From Orientallactaga sibirica (lineage: Eukaryota; Chordata; Mammalia; Rodentia; Dipodidae), in the NCBI GenBank assembly GCA_036365145.1, contig JAEOAD010002231.1, forward strand, positions 5,873,501 to 5,937,500: DNA of 64,000 bases, in the 5' to 3' direction. Below the pieces are notes generated by a model. That model made no database searches. It saw only the letters and a list, made by a program, of their open reading frames with translations, and was not told the DNA's origin. Positions 22,038-33,962 of this stretch are shown one piece after another; the stretch's first letter is position 1, and each line of letters begins with the position of its first letter. Made by a program: the position numbers and the translations under genes.

Positions 22038-24050
22038 ATCCTACATGGATAGAGATACCATCTTTCATGAAGTCCTGCTTGGAGTACATTGCCTAGTGTT
22101 TCATGCTCACTGAGCACCAGCAAAGAAAAATTTAATTGGGCTTAATTTTTTAAAGTTGTAGAGAATTTAAATGTAGCTAGTCTCAAATATATTTTTTAAG
22201 TTAAATTTGTTTGGGGAATTGACTTGCCTGAAGCATTTCTCCACAAAACAAACTCTCAGCTTAGAGGAACAGACCATGAACTTGTTGTAAATGGTTTCCT
22301 AGGGAGATCGCATCTAGAATTTGATTTTTAGCCTCTCAGATCATTAATCTCACTGGTTTGTAGAAGAATTCTGTGAAACTCAACTCTGTAGAATAAAGAT
22401 AGAAAGGATTTGAAGATAATTAAAATAATATTTGAATGCCTCTTAGAGATTATGTAACCTAATCCTTGGTTCTTAAGCTTTTATCCAGTTCTGTGACATT
22501 TAATTCATGCAGAGTGACTGGCTTGTTATAAATTTGGTTTGTTTTGCTTTAATGCTAGCCTGTCTTCTAATCTCTCATCTTTTCTTTGCAGGTTTCTCCC
22601 TTTGTGAGTTATTTACACTTAAATGAAATTAATCATGTTTGATTAAAGCATAAGGAAGAAAACATTTTGCAAACTATGTGCCTATCTCCGAGAAGCACCT
22701 GTGCCTCGAAACTGGAGAACACATACAAGTACATTTAGAGAAACACATCAGATTTAATAACTCAAACTGGTCCCTGAAACCAGGTAATATGAAAAGGAAG
22801 GGAATGTATAGAAATGAAATGTATCACAGTGACTCTCCTTCTAAGGAAGGGTGAAAGAGGTACATTGTACTTCCCTCAAGCTATGATGGGGGAGGAAAAG
22901 AAATCACAGAGAATTGTAACTGTCTGCAGCGAAAGAGATCAGTTTCCTGACTTTGCGAGGCCTCCTCTTCCCTCTAACCAGTGGAAGCTCGCTTTTATCA
23001 GCAGCACCCTCACCTCCAGAGCTGAGGGTGATGTGGTTGGCTGTGTGGTGAAGTATCAGGAGCTGACATTGGACCCCTTTGAGAAATCAAATCCGTTTTT
23101 TCCTTCTAAGATTGAATCATAATTACTTATTTACCTCTATCTAATCTACTTTGTAACAATAAATATCAGGGAAGCAGCATTATGTGGTAAATAAGCGATC
23201 AAGATTTTCACCAAGCATACTTGAGTTCTAATCTTACTCTTAATATTTATATAAAATAATTGTGCAAATGCATATGACCTCTAAGCTTCAGTTTCCTCAT
23301 TGGCAAAATATTAATATATTTTATACAATATATAAATTAAAATATATAAAGCATTTAGTACAACATAACACATAGCTATTCTTCAGTAAGTAACTGCCAT
23401 TGTTGTTACTATTATTTCTTTAAGGACACGGTTCAAATCAGTCCATCAGTATATGTTCACAAACATTCAATGATCAAATCATTTTCCACACTAACATATA
23501 GAAAATACATTCATCATCTCAATGGAAATAAGTGGTAAGATAATTAAGTCTCTTGCTCGTCTTCTTTACAGTTATAATCTATAAAATTTCTGAATCAGTT
23601 TCAAGAATGTTTTCTGAGACAGTTTCCAAGCAGAAACTTCTTTATATCCTAGAAACACAGCTTTAATGTTTTTTCATATATGAAACCCCAACAATGTCTT
23701 TATAAGTGGTGTAAAGACTAGCATAGTCAAGCATTCACTAAAAACCAGATCTGTCATTTCTGGATGAGCATAAAGCTGAGAGTGAGGGTGACTTGCGGGG
23801 GAGATAGTCACCATAAGTAGTGCCTCCTACAAATACAGGAGTCCCCAAGAGATGAAGGGAAACAGTGGAGGTTACAACTCCAAACTGAAACAGGCCACTT
23901 GGTGACTCACAGAAAGCTGGGAGGCCAATATTTCAGAGACAAGTTTCTGTTCTTATTGACTTTGTAAGAATTCTGTGCATCTGATAAACTCAGGAGAAGA
24001 ATACTTAGGCTCATACTTCATCTGTTTTTTTCTATAAAAACTAGCTGCTA
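22034..24050. other. Repeat-poor DNA, no gene seen
   Basis: Two kilobases without recognised repeats. A 102-codon plus frame at 22814-23122 has no domain, no repeats and no flanking gene architecture. Treat it as chance unless transcripts say otherwise. Confidence 0.45.
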
Positions 24051-24877
24051 GGGGTGCAGTGATGGCTTAGAGGCTAAGGTGCTTGCCTGCAAAGCCAAAG
24101 AACCCAGGTTTGATTCTCCAGGACCCACATAAGCCAGATGCATAAGGTGGCATGGGTCTTCACCATCCCCAGGGGTCATTGGCCTCCGATGTCCCAGGCA
24201 TGGGAGGGAGTTGGGGGAAGCAGGGTCCTGGAGCAGGTGAGTGTGATGATGGGCAATGAACACCCAAGAGGCAGTCTGATGGATAGCATGCTCTTGTTTA
24301 TTCAACAGGGGAGTGGGTTTATAAACACTTGAGAAAGGTTGAGAAGGCACATACAGGCTATATGGCAATTGGATACATGGTTTATGGGTTGCCATCTAAT
24401 TGGTTGGTATTGGAAGGCAGAAGTTGTGAGGTGGGAAAAGCTACATGACTTAGAGTTGTGAGGGAGGAGCTGTAAGGGAGATAACAGAATTGGCAGGAGA
24501 AGCTATGTGACTTCAGCCACATAAGGGTCTCTTGGACAGCTAGCCACAAGGTCAGGAACTGTGGGGGGCATGCAAAGCATGACTTATGGAATGGTCAGAT
24601 GCTTTTGGGAACTGGGCCTCACCAGTTCTGCCCACTCTAGGCAATGTAAAGGGCAGGGAGGGCCAGTCACCATCACCAGTGTGGGTTGCCAACAATAAGG
24701 CCAGCTTCAACCCCCACAGTCCAAGGTCCTCGGCCATGTCCAACAGCTCAGGCCAGCTTCCTCACAGTTCCAGCCTGTTTTTAGCAATGCCCAACAAGGT
24801 GGCACATGCATCTGGAGTGTGCTTGCAGCAGCTGAAAGGCTCTAGTGCACCCATTCTCTATCTGTTCCTTTCTCTCC

Positions 24878-24914
<37 letters not shown>

Positions 24915-24930
24915 AAATAAATAAACATTA
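24051..24930 (+). mobile_element. SINE type A split by a solo LTR
   Basis: The head (GGGGTGCAGTGATGGCTTAG) runs to GCCAGATGCATAAGGTGGCA at 24152. The 3' body resumes at 24797 with AGGTGGCACATGCATCTGG and ends in a (CT)n tract and AAATAAATAAA. The duplicated AGGTGGCA is the LTR's target duplication. Confidence 0.88.
24153..24796 (-). mobile_element. Solo LTR of a class II endogenous retrovirus, minus strand
   Basis: Read on the minus strand it starts TGTTGGGCATTGCT and matches the LTRs of the provirus at 41907-47052 in order: CAGCTTCCTCACAG complement near the start, GTGACTGGCCCTCCC, GCATGCCCCCCACAGTTCC, a TTTATAAAC TATA-like box and AATAAACAAGAGC. No internal retroviral sequence remains, so it is the product of LTR-LTR recombination. 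Duplication AGGTGGCA at 24145-24152 and 24797-24804 (the true length may be 6). Confidence 0.85.
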
Positions 24931-24934
24931 ATAA

Positions 24935-26505
24935 TAAATTTTTAAATGAGCTTTGAGAAATTTTACCAAGCTTGGAAACTTTTCTCCATATGATCAAATG
25001 TTCTAAGTGATTTCAAGTTATTTCTAGCCTGATGTTGAATAGGAAACAGACCAAAGTTAAATAGGAAAGAAAGACTTTATTCAAAAGTACTACAATTGGG
25101 GAGACATGGGCCAGAAATACCTCCTGCACAGGGGCCCTGGACTAAGGAGCTGGGAGGAGCCGCAAAACACTCTATGCTGAGCCAGCCCACCTGCACACTG
25201 TCTGGTGCAGAGAACCTGGACCAGGGAGCTGAGAGGACTCAATGTATATTATGCATTTCTTCTCACATTCTTAGCCTTGAATAATATCTTGTAAATCTCC
25301 TCTTGTTCTTACTACTTCCTCAAAATACTTAGATCTGAGTTAATAGCAACCACAGGGGAAAAAAATTCTTGTTATGAAAACCCCAGATGGAGCACTGAGG
25401 GTAGTTACTTTCAAGTACTTCTTATCTCTGTAGGTAAGCTTTGCCTTTCTAGTGTCCTTGACCTATAATCCACATTGCAGCCCCTTCCATCTAATTTATA
25501 TCTTCTTTTTACCTAGAACTGTTTTTCACTTGCTGATTCTGCTTCTACTTACATGCTTCTCGTCTGATATTATTTTGCTCAGAAGTCCTTCAAAAGAAGC
25601 TATCAATTCTCTATTTTATGGTAAGAAAGTATATCTTTCTTTTGCTTATCCTTGTCAGGACCACTCTTATCACATTTGATATTAATTAAATGAGTCCACT
25701 TATTTGAGACCATAAAAATTGACCTGTATTCCTATGTATGACCTCAACTTATGTCACCTTAAGTGAGAGCTTTGGTATCTGAAGAGGCAGTCTTTCTTTC
25801 CAATAATGCCTACCATTATTGTGAAATACAGTGTTCATATGAACAGCCATCTGACAAATTTGACTCCCATAACTTCTGTAATTTTCTTATTGCATTCATT
25901 AATTTTTGTGACTACCCAAATTATTCCAATCTTCATAGGTTTTTTTTTCTGAAAGTACCTACTTTGCTTTTGAATATACTTTCATGGAAAAAGAAACTTA
26001 ATGAAACTTTAGTCAGGGCAGGCTCCTGAACCTTCTCCTAGGCCATGAGTATGCTTTCCTTATAAAATCCTGTTTGAACAATATCAAGTCAATTTAGCAG
26101 AAACTTCCATCCTCTAGCATCCCATAGGTGATATCTCATCATCCTGGCTTGTGTTCAGCTAGAGTACTGCTAGGTCAGTAATTTCCCATCCACTGTCTCA
26201 CCTTAATTTTTGACTATAACTTTCTGATGGGCCATGATATGTTTAGAGTTGAGCTCGCTCTATCTCACCTGCTTCAAAATTCCATTGCATCACAGCTATC
26301 TCTACTTATCTCAATGGTCCTGAATAAAGTTTTCCTTATTGCACTTGAAGTGGCATGAACTATTTTTCATTAACAATCTAACAATTTCAAATTGGGTTAT
26401 GGCAACTTGTTTCCCATTCCCCTTTAAGCAGATCTACATTTCCACTGATTCAACCATCCATTCATCCATCTAGGCATTTATTTAGGAAATAATTTACTAA
26501 ATAAC
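24935..26505. other. Mostly unique DNA, possible unassigned LTR-like block
   Basis: 25050-25230 is GC-richer than its surroundings (CTGCACAGGGGCCCTGGACT) with a near repeat of the phrase ~75 bp on. I could not place it in a family. The remainder shows nothing recognisable. Confidence 0.35.
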
Positions 26506-26507
26506 TG

Positions 26508-26870
26508 TTGTGGTAGTTTGAAAGTATGTCCCCCATAGGATTAGGGGTTTTATTAAAATTGAATTTTCAGCTTCAGACCCTAGCAGGCAGACTCCTACTA
26601 AAGGGAGGCATGTCACCAGAGGTGGACTGAATTCCAATCTAAAGGTATGCAAAAAGGTTTTGAGCTCTGGATGTGCTTGCTGGTGGTGCTGCCTATTTGA
26701 TAGTGTATTTCTGCTTGGATTGATGAAAGGAAGCAAGTGTCTTCCACCATTTCATAAACCTTCCCTGGCTTTGAAAGCTTGAAATAAATCCGTTCCTCCC
26801 ATAAACTGTGTCTGGTTTGGATGTTCTTCCCTTCAATGTGGAGTTGCCTACAACTGCTATGTGCCAGGTG
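26508..26870 (+). mobile_element. hAT-like non-autonomous DNA element (URR1-like)
   Basis: Starts TGTGGTAGTTTGAAAGTATG and ends near CTTGAAATAAATCCGTTCCT, then GTTTGGATGTTCTTC, in the same order as the copy at 54432. The target duplication is unclear. Confidence 0.55.
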
Positions 26871-27011
26871 CTTGGAATTCTATGGAGAAGCATACAGTCT
26901 AAAACAATATGCAAGTTTTGAATAAAGTATTCCAAATTTTCAGGTGAAATGGAGAAGATATTCTTTTACCCCACTGTGATTTTTAAATTAATTTGTTGGC
27001 TAGCATACAAA

Positions 27012-27362
27012 AAAATGATTTTTACACCTCTGTCACACCCTCCAAGGCTCAGGGACCATAGTAGAAGAGGGGCAGATAGAATGGAAGAGCCAAAGGAAGG
27101 GTATGACTCCTTACAATGCAACTGCCCAGACAGAAATTGGCCTCGATATCCATGACCTTGCAGTGCCTAGCAATACCTTCACAAGACCCTCATAGTAGAA
27201 GAAAAAGAAGATGACATCAAATTAAAAGAAAGACTAATGGAGAGAGGGAGGGGATACAATGGAGATTGGAGTTCTAAAGGGGAATAGGGGGAGGGGAGGG
27301 AAATATCATGCATTCTTTGCATGTAAGTATAGAAGTTGCCAATAAAAAATTTTTAAAAAAAG
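27012..27362 (+). mobile_element. 5'-truncated LINE-1 3' end
   Basis: It covers only the last ~350 bp of the 3' UTR seen at 20020 (CACACCCTCCAAGGCTCAGG to GTTGCCAATAAAAAATTT). It is flanked by AAATGATTTTTAC / AAATGGTTTTTAC, a one-mismatch target duplication, so it is a short L1 insertion. Confidence 0.82.
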
Positions 27363-27386
27363 AAATGGTTTTTACTGTAATGTTTT

Positions 27387-27395
<9 letters not shown>

Positions 27396-27433
<38 letters not shown>
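27396..27433. repeat. (TA)n microsatellite
   Basis: About 19 TA units, preceded by CATACATACATA. Confidence 0.95.
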
Positions 27434-27437
<4 letters not shown>

Positions 27438-28265
27438 ATACTTCATTCCTAATTCTGAATAATAATTTCCATCTCAGTGAAGAAGATTAACAGCATATAA
27501 AGCAGAGAAAGTTGTATACAAAGCCCTCAGGGAAAGAAAGATCAGGTAAGGACAAAAGCCTAATGAATCTGAAGCTTAAAGAACAAAGAAAGAAAGAACA
27601 AGAAATGGCAGTGAGCATTCCAGTGACATTACTGAAGTTCTTCTCTGCTTTGCCCATTGTCACAGAAAATACAGGTGCCCAACTGTTCTTCCAAGCCTTC
27701 CCTACCATGAGGTATGCTGTCTAAATAAGTTATTTCTATTGCAGTGAGAACAGAAATGTGTTCCATTTTAATTCCTTGTGAAACACCTTATAGATGCTAC
27801 TTTATGCCATTTATTACTCTTTCAGAATGACTGTTAGACAATGCACAAAGCAATCTTGGAAGGCAGGTATTAGAGACTTGACTTCAGACTCCAGGAGCCT
27901 GGGTTGCATTGTGGTATGGTATTCTTCCCGCCTGAAACATCTGTTCAGGACACTTCAAAAAACCAGCAAAGGAGTTACTATTTTTTGAAACTTTACTTTT
28001 TACAAATACCTTTTTTTTTATGATAATGATGATTTCATTTGCTCAGACTAGAGAAGTAAGAATGGGATATCTTTTGTAGAAAATTTTATGTCACAAGAGT
28101 AATAAGAAACAAATGGTGAACATAAAATTGATGGAAAGTCAGTGTCTAATACATTTCTAGATAGACCAACTGGATGGGAACAGTCAATATGGTAGAAACA
28201 GGGAACAGAAGAGGAGCATGTCTGCAAAAAAGATTGTCAGGTCAGTTTTACACAGATTATTTCTA
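27434..28265. other. Unique DNA, no gene seen
   Basis: Overlapping 73- and 70-codon frames on opposite strands at 27487-27724 have no domain. Nothing else was recognised. Confidence 0.45.
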
Positions 28266-28267
28266 GG

Positions 28268-28450
28268 TACTGTTGCAATCAGATTCACATTTCTGGCAGA
28301 AAACACCCAACCAAGAGCAGCTTGTAGGGGAAAAAGGTTTTTTTTTTGGGGGGGGGGTTGTTGTTTTGTTTTTGTTTTGTTTTTTGTTTTGTTCTGTTTT
28401 GTTTTTTGTTTTGTTTTTTGGGTTTTGGGTTTTTTGTTTTTTTTTTGTTG

Positions 28451-28481
<31 letters not shown>

Positions 28482-28640
28482 TTTTTTGCTTATAGACTGA
28501 AAGGGAAGCTCCATGACAGCAGCAGAAAATGGTGGCATGAGCAGAGGGTAGACATCACCTCCTGGCCAACATAGCTGAACAACAGCAATAGGAACATGTG
28601 CCAAACACTGGCAAGGGTAAACTGGCTATAATACCCATAA
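28268..28640 (-). mobile_element. hAT-like DNA element (URR1-like) with T/G expansion, minus strand
   Basis: It shares GCAGAAAACACCCAACCAAG, AGCAGCTTGTAGGGG and GCATGAGCAGAGGGTAGACA with the copy at 7943. Where that copy has a short GGGTTTATTTTGG, this one carries about 160 bp of T/G simple repeat. Confidence 0.6.
28338..28490. repeat. T-rich (TTTTG)n low-complexity tract with a G run
   Basis: T9 followed by G10, then irregular GTTTT/TTTTTG units. Long open frames here (118, 113 and 75 codons) are low-complexity artefacts. Confidence 0.95.
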
Positions 28641-29335
28641 GCCCACCCCCAATTTATCTTTATATTCCCAATCAATTTTTACTATGGAGTATCTCTGGAA
28701 CAATATAACATACAGCTGAAGTACCCTTTATTCCTATTAGCCCCCTTAGAATAGAAGAGGTAACAAACTAACCATTTTCACAACTATACAAAGGTCTATT
28801 ACAAATTTATAGCTGAAATGATAACATCCCTCAATCTTAATAAATAGTAACAGAAATTATACTTCACTTCCAACTCATAGTTGAGCTTCAGGAATCTAAT
28901 GGTTGTTCCAAGCTATTCCCATGATATATTAAGTTCCTGCCTCAATACCACCAGCCACTTCCATTTAGCAGTTCATCTATTTATTATTTGCTGCTAGGTT
29001 TCTATCATATTTCCTATTTTTAATTTGTCCTTATAACAATGATCTGAAATCTACTCCAAATCTTTTCCCACTTGAACATTTGTTCTTTAAATGTGGACTG
29101 CTACATCCATAGAAAAAGAGAAGGAGCCAGCCTTTTAGTGAGTGGCTGCTATGTGTCAAACATAGTGCAAGACTTAGTACAGGTATTATCTCTCTTATTG
29201 GGAAAATTTTAACCCAAAGGCACCTAGCCAATTTGATGATGTATCTGTAAACATTTACCACTGCATCAACAGAAAAAGAAGCAAAACTTCAAACACATAG
29301 GTTTCTGGCAGAAGCATGTTATAGTACCTTGAAGA
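28641..29335. other. Unique DNA
   Basis: Nothing recognisable. Confidence 0.45.
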
Positions 29336-29343
29336 TATACTGT

Positions 29344-29730
29344 AGCAGACAGCTTCAGGTTCGCTGAGATGAACTTCCAGACCAGGCACAGTTATGGAGG
29401 AAGGGATATTATTTATTGAAGCTTACAGATCCAGGGGAAGTTCCATAAAGGCAGGAGAAGCGGCCTGCTTTCACAGGGCCAAGCAGAGAGAGACAAAGCC
29501 AACCAGCCACCACAGCACACAGAGCAAAACTACAGCCCAAAGGTCACACAGCACACTTCAGGAACTCCTGCTAGGCACATTTGCATATCTTTACAATGGA
29601 ATCTCAAACCCACCATTAACACCTTAAGACCGGCCCCCAGTGACATTGCCTCTAGCAAGGTGATTGCAGATGCAAACTATACCTAGTAAAACATTGAATA
29701 TATTGGGGGACATATATTCAAACTACCACA
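29344..29730 (-). mobile_element. hAT-like non-autonomous DNA element, minus strand
   Basis: Right end CAAACTACCACA, as at 8292. An 8-bp flanking repeat, TATACTGT at 29336-29343 and TATACTCT at 29731-29738 (one mismatch), fits the 8-bp target duplication known for hAT elements. Confidence 0.65.
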
Positions 29731-29738
29731 TATACTCT

Positions 29739-30175
29739 TATTTTATACTTTGAATAAGACACACACATACATTACATCAGCAGGACAGTGATTCACCTTC
29801 ATAGACTAAGCATCAAAATATAACTCAAATGTGATAGTCTCTCACCTACATACCCTTTGAGATTCTCATAAGTAACAGATGACTCCTGAAAACTAAGATT
29901 GGAATCTTGTCACAATATATATTGGTGTGGGGGAGTGGAGAGGGAGATGTCATAGGATGCAAATTAATGAATTTGTGAAGTTAGGCAAAATTCCTGATTT
30001 CTTGATATTATTGTTATGTGAGAATATATTCAGTGGACTTCTCTATCCAGGCTTATATCTGAAATCTGTGTGTCAAATAAGATCTTTAAATATAGTATAT
30101 CTTTTAATCTATTAATTCCTACCTCCCACCCAAAATGGTTTACCAATCTTCCTCACCTTAGTCAGTATAGCCACT
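29739..30175. other. Unique DNA
   Basis: Nothing recognisable. Confidence 0.4.
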
Positions 30176-30179
30176 ATAA

Positions 30180-30600
30180 ACCCAGTTGCTCAAGTTAAAG
30201 CTTTACAAGACTACATCTTACAAAAAAGTGAACTCAAGGTGAATCCTAGATATAAATGTAAAATGAAAAATTATAATGCTCATAAATAAAAACCTAGGGG
30301 AGCATCAACTTGACCTTGAAGTTGGTTGTAAGATTTTATATCATACTGAAACCATGATCCATGAAAGCATGATGTTAGATTTTATTCGATTTTAAAAGTC
30401 TACTCTGAAAAAAAAAATTACTAAGAAAGTCAAAAAACAAGTCATATTGGGAGAAAATATCTGCAAAATACATATTTAATGTATCAAAAATATATAAAGA
30501 ACTCCTGTATCATATATGCATATTGAAATACTCTTAAACACAAGAAAACAACTAAACTTAAAAATAGACAAAATATATGAACAGACAACATTTGTTTCTG
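30180..30600 (+). mobile_element. Degraded LINE-1 ORF2 fragment
   Basis: GGGAGAAAATATCTGCAAAA then AATATATAAAGAACTCCTGT is typical of L1 ORF2 just upstream of its 3' third. Several stops are present. Confidence 0.65.
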
Positions 30601-31345
30601 TGCTATATCCCTCTGCTTACATAAAGTACATTTCTTCTAAACTCAACTCTCCTCACATTCTCAGGACATGGGCAGAACACAGCTAGCTGTCTCTAGCCAA
30701 GGCCAGACAAAGCTTTCTTCACCTCATAAACCAAGCTAACAGAGTTATTTCTGCATTTAAGTCTTTCAAATCCTATCTAGAATAGTCCATCAATTTCTGC
30801 TTACAGGACAGAAAGACAAGTCTTAAGCCAATGTTTCAAATCCTTCCACATCCCTCCTGCAAATAAGACCAAAAGCCATAGGATCAGGTTTCTATCATCA
30901 ATGACTCCACTCCTCTGGTACCAATTTTCTGGTGTAGTTACCTTCTCATTGCTGGGACACTTGACCAAAAGCAGCTATTGGGAGGAAAGGATTTATTTTA
31001 GCTTACAGTCTTGAAGGAAAGATTTATAATAGCAGGTGAAAGTATGGCACAACACTTCTGCCACAGCAGGTGGAAAATAGTAGCAAGAGAGTGAGCTGAA
31101 CTAATACTGGCAAGTGAGGGTCTAATAAATCTTAAAATCCATCCCCAGTGAAATACCACCCCCAGCAAGTTTCCACCTTTCATTTGCCATGAGCTGGGAA
31201 ACAAACATTCAGAATAAATGAGTTTATAGGGGACATCTGATTCAAACCATCACATCTAGGAGCTCTATCACAGATAAACCCAGAAGTTTGTTTCCATGGT
31301 GATTCTAAATCCATTCAGTTGACAAGATGTACCATAACAATCCCT
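30601..31345 (-). mobile_element. Old DNA-element remains, minus strand
   Basis: CTGGTACCAATTTTCTGGTG, then TTCTCATTGCTGGGACACTT, GGAAAGGATTTATTTTAGCT and near the end TTTCCATGGTGATTCTAAAT follow the order of an old hAT-like element I know from memory. The core is 30931-31255; the left part is less certain. Confidence 0.45.
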
Positions 31346-32880
31346 AGCTGAACATTATTATCTTACTTTTAAGAAATATTTTATCATATTTATAATGCAT
31401 ATTTAAATAGCTGGAGACATAAAACTCACAAACTTTTCATCTGTATTTATATTCCCAATTTGTTTTAGCCAGAATATAGCACAAAACATCTCCTCAACCT
31501 GAGCCAGTGCTTTTCTGGTTTTAAGAGGGAACATGGAGACTTCTAGACTCAGAACTTCCTGTAGTTCCACATACGACTGTAAGGTTTGAGAGAAAAGGCC
31601 ATAGATGGGAGAAGAAGTTATTGTCCTGAAGATTATGACAAGAAAGACAAGGCTTTGAAACATTTTCAGCCCTTTTGTATACCAACTTTCCTTGCAAAGG
31701 TCTGTCTCCTATAGTCTAAAGTCCTTCTCTGCTCGTATAGTCCCTATAAAATAAGCCAGCTAAAATTCAGGTGAAGATTTTGGTGACTTAATACATCTAT
31801 CTAGAGGAGTTCCATCCCCACTCCCTAAAGAAAGCAAGCTCCATGGAGAGTATGGAGAACTACATAATAGTAAAATTCTAGGCATCCACTATCTGGATAG
31901 CAGTGATATTTGGGGGTGGTGTTCTTGTTTGTTGTAATTTTATTTATTTATTTCATTTACTTATTTATTTATCATTGATTATATAAACTATTGAGATTTT
32001 CCATGATATTTCCATGCTTGCATAAATTGTACCTTGGTTTTGTAGCAGCCTTTGTCACACCCTTGATTGCCTTCCTTCAAGAATATAAAGCACAAATACC
32101 CAGGGACCAATAAGGCAACACAGAATTAAGCTTTGCAATGTAATTTTTAAAATGTATAGTTTAGCTGCTCTCCTCTTTTTATCATTTGTTGCACCTTAAT
32201 TGGGATTGCCATATATCTACATATCTTTGGCCTCATTATTTACATATGTAATCCATTGTGCATTGTTAAAGGTCAAATATTCTACTTTATTGTTCATCAG
32301 AGCTTGTTATCTTTTTCCTTAAGTTTTACTAAATAAGCCAGAATGAAATGTTTTCATACTCACTTTCCACGGCCTTTGCTCTGTAACTTAGTACATAATG
32401 CAATTTAGCTTTAATAAGAATTGCAAACTTCCACATCTGTTGCTGAATTACATTCTCTTCTCCAGTGTGTGTGGAGGACAGAGGACACTGTTCTTGGTAC
32501 TGCCTTCATTTGAAGTTATTTGCTTTTTCTAATAGAAATTTGGAGTGGGCTGATTATATATTTCACAAACTGAGAGGAAATGCTCCTGAATCATAAGAAT
32601 CACAACTATTAAATATATATTCTAATTTTAAAATAGTGCAATTTAAAGGCTATGGGCCTAATAATAATTTCTGTGATAAACATTCGTTTACAGAATGATG
32701 TAAGATGAAATTAGAAATCCAGAGGTAATTAAAGTATCACATCCCAGAGTGGTGTTTACTAAAGACTACAAATTTGTTAGCTCTGTAACAGGTCGCTCAG
32801 CTAGATGTTATCTAGAATTTCCTCTGTGGTAGACAAAATAATTGCCCCAAAGATGTCACCTCATGCTGTGAAAGACATGC
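31346..32880. other. Repeat-poor island, no gene seen
   Basis: An 86-codon minus frame at 31403-31663 has no recognised domain. 32150-32800 is rich in TAAT cores and has no repeat signature. Possible conserved non-coding DNA, but that is only a guess without alignment. Confidence 0.4.
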
Positions 32881-32884
32881 TACT

Positions 32885-33225
32885 ATGTGTTATGTTCAGA
32901 ATTGTGTCTCCCAAAATTCATATAATGAAGTACTAACCCCATTGTAACTTTATTTGGAGTCAGGGCCTTCGGGGGAAGTAACTAATCTAGTTCCTAATCC
33001 CCCCTAAAGTTCTGCTCCTCTCTTTCCCTCTTCTCTTTGTCTTCTCCCTTCTATGTGTATAGAAAATGGAAGACAAAAGAAACTGTCAGAAAGCCAAATG
33101 AGGCCTCAACCAAAACAAGAACTTTAATAGCAACATGACCTTGAATTTCTAAAACTATGAGAAAATAATTCAAGCCACTTAATCTGTGTTATTTTATGAT
33201 GAACACCCAAACAGACTAACAGATT
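32885..33225 (+). mobile_element. Old non-autonomous DNA element relic
   Basis: GAATTGTGTCTCCCAAAATT, then TACTAACCCCATTGTAACTT, GGCCTTCGGGGGAAGTAACT and a terminal ACCCAAACAGACTAAC match from memory the order of a widespread mammalian DNA repeat. The family is not fixed. Confidence 0.45.
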
Positions 33226-33714
33226 ATAGGAGAATGGTCAGAAAGATGTGCATTGGCTGGCTTTGTAGCCCCCAGAAGGTGTAAAATGGATTCTCTCCTA
33301 CAGCTTCCAGAAAAGAATTCCATCCTGCTGACAACTTGGTGTTAGTCCACTGAATTAAATCAGACTTCCAATTTATATAATTGCAAGATAATGAATTTGT
33401 GTTCATTAAGCCACCAACTTTGTGACAATATATCTTCCAAGACTCAAAGATAGACAGGTTGTGCTGGAAAAATAAAAATAAAAAGGAAGATGCTGAGCAC
33501 CAGTCAAAGGTTTGTGAGTGTATTCCATCACCCTAATCAACTCTATTTATATGTGAGAACGAAAATGTATATTTTTTAAAGAGTTGCAAATCTAGTAGAA
33601 ATAAAGTAATGAAATGGGGTGGCCAGAGTTGTGAGGATAAAAGCCTGGGTTCTGGCAACCCTAGCAGATAAAGTTGAGTACCTATCTCAATACACCAATT
33701 AAAAAGATGGATGA
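33226..33714. other. Unique DNA
   Basis: Nothing recognisable. Confidence 0.4.
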
Positions 33715-33864
33715 GGGGCTGGAAAGATGGCTTAGCAGTTAAGGCATTTGCCTACAAAGCCAAAAGATCATGTTGACTCGCCAGGACCCACTTAAGCCAG
33801 ATGCACAAGGGGCACATGCATCTGGAGTTCGTTTGCAGTGGCTGGAGGCCCTGGCACACCCATT

Positions 33865-33921
<57 letters not shown>

Positions 33922-33962
33922 ACACACACACACACTTTCTCAAATAAATGAATAAAATATAT
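33715..33962 (+). mobile_element. SINE type A
   Basis: Complete, with a long (CT)n run, a short (CA)n run and an AAATAAATGAATAAAA tail. The open frames read through the CT tract on both strands are artefacts. Confidence 0.88.

Noticed and set aside
22814..23122. 102-codon plus frame
   Set aside because: No domain, no splice context and no repeat relation; length is compatible with chance in 64 kb.
28218..28604. Open frames of 118, 113 and 75 codons
   Set aside because: They read through the T/G simple repeat and give F/C/V- or K/N/T-only protein; low-complexity artefact.
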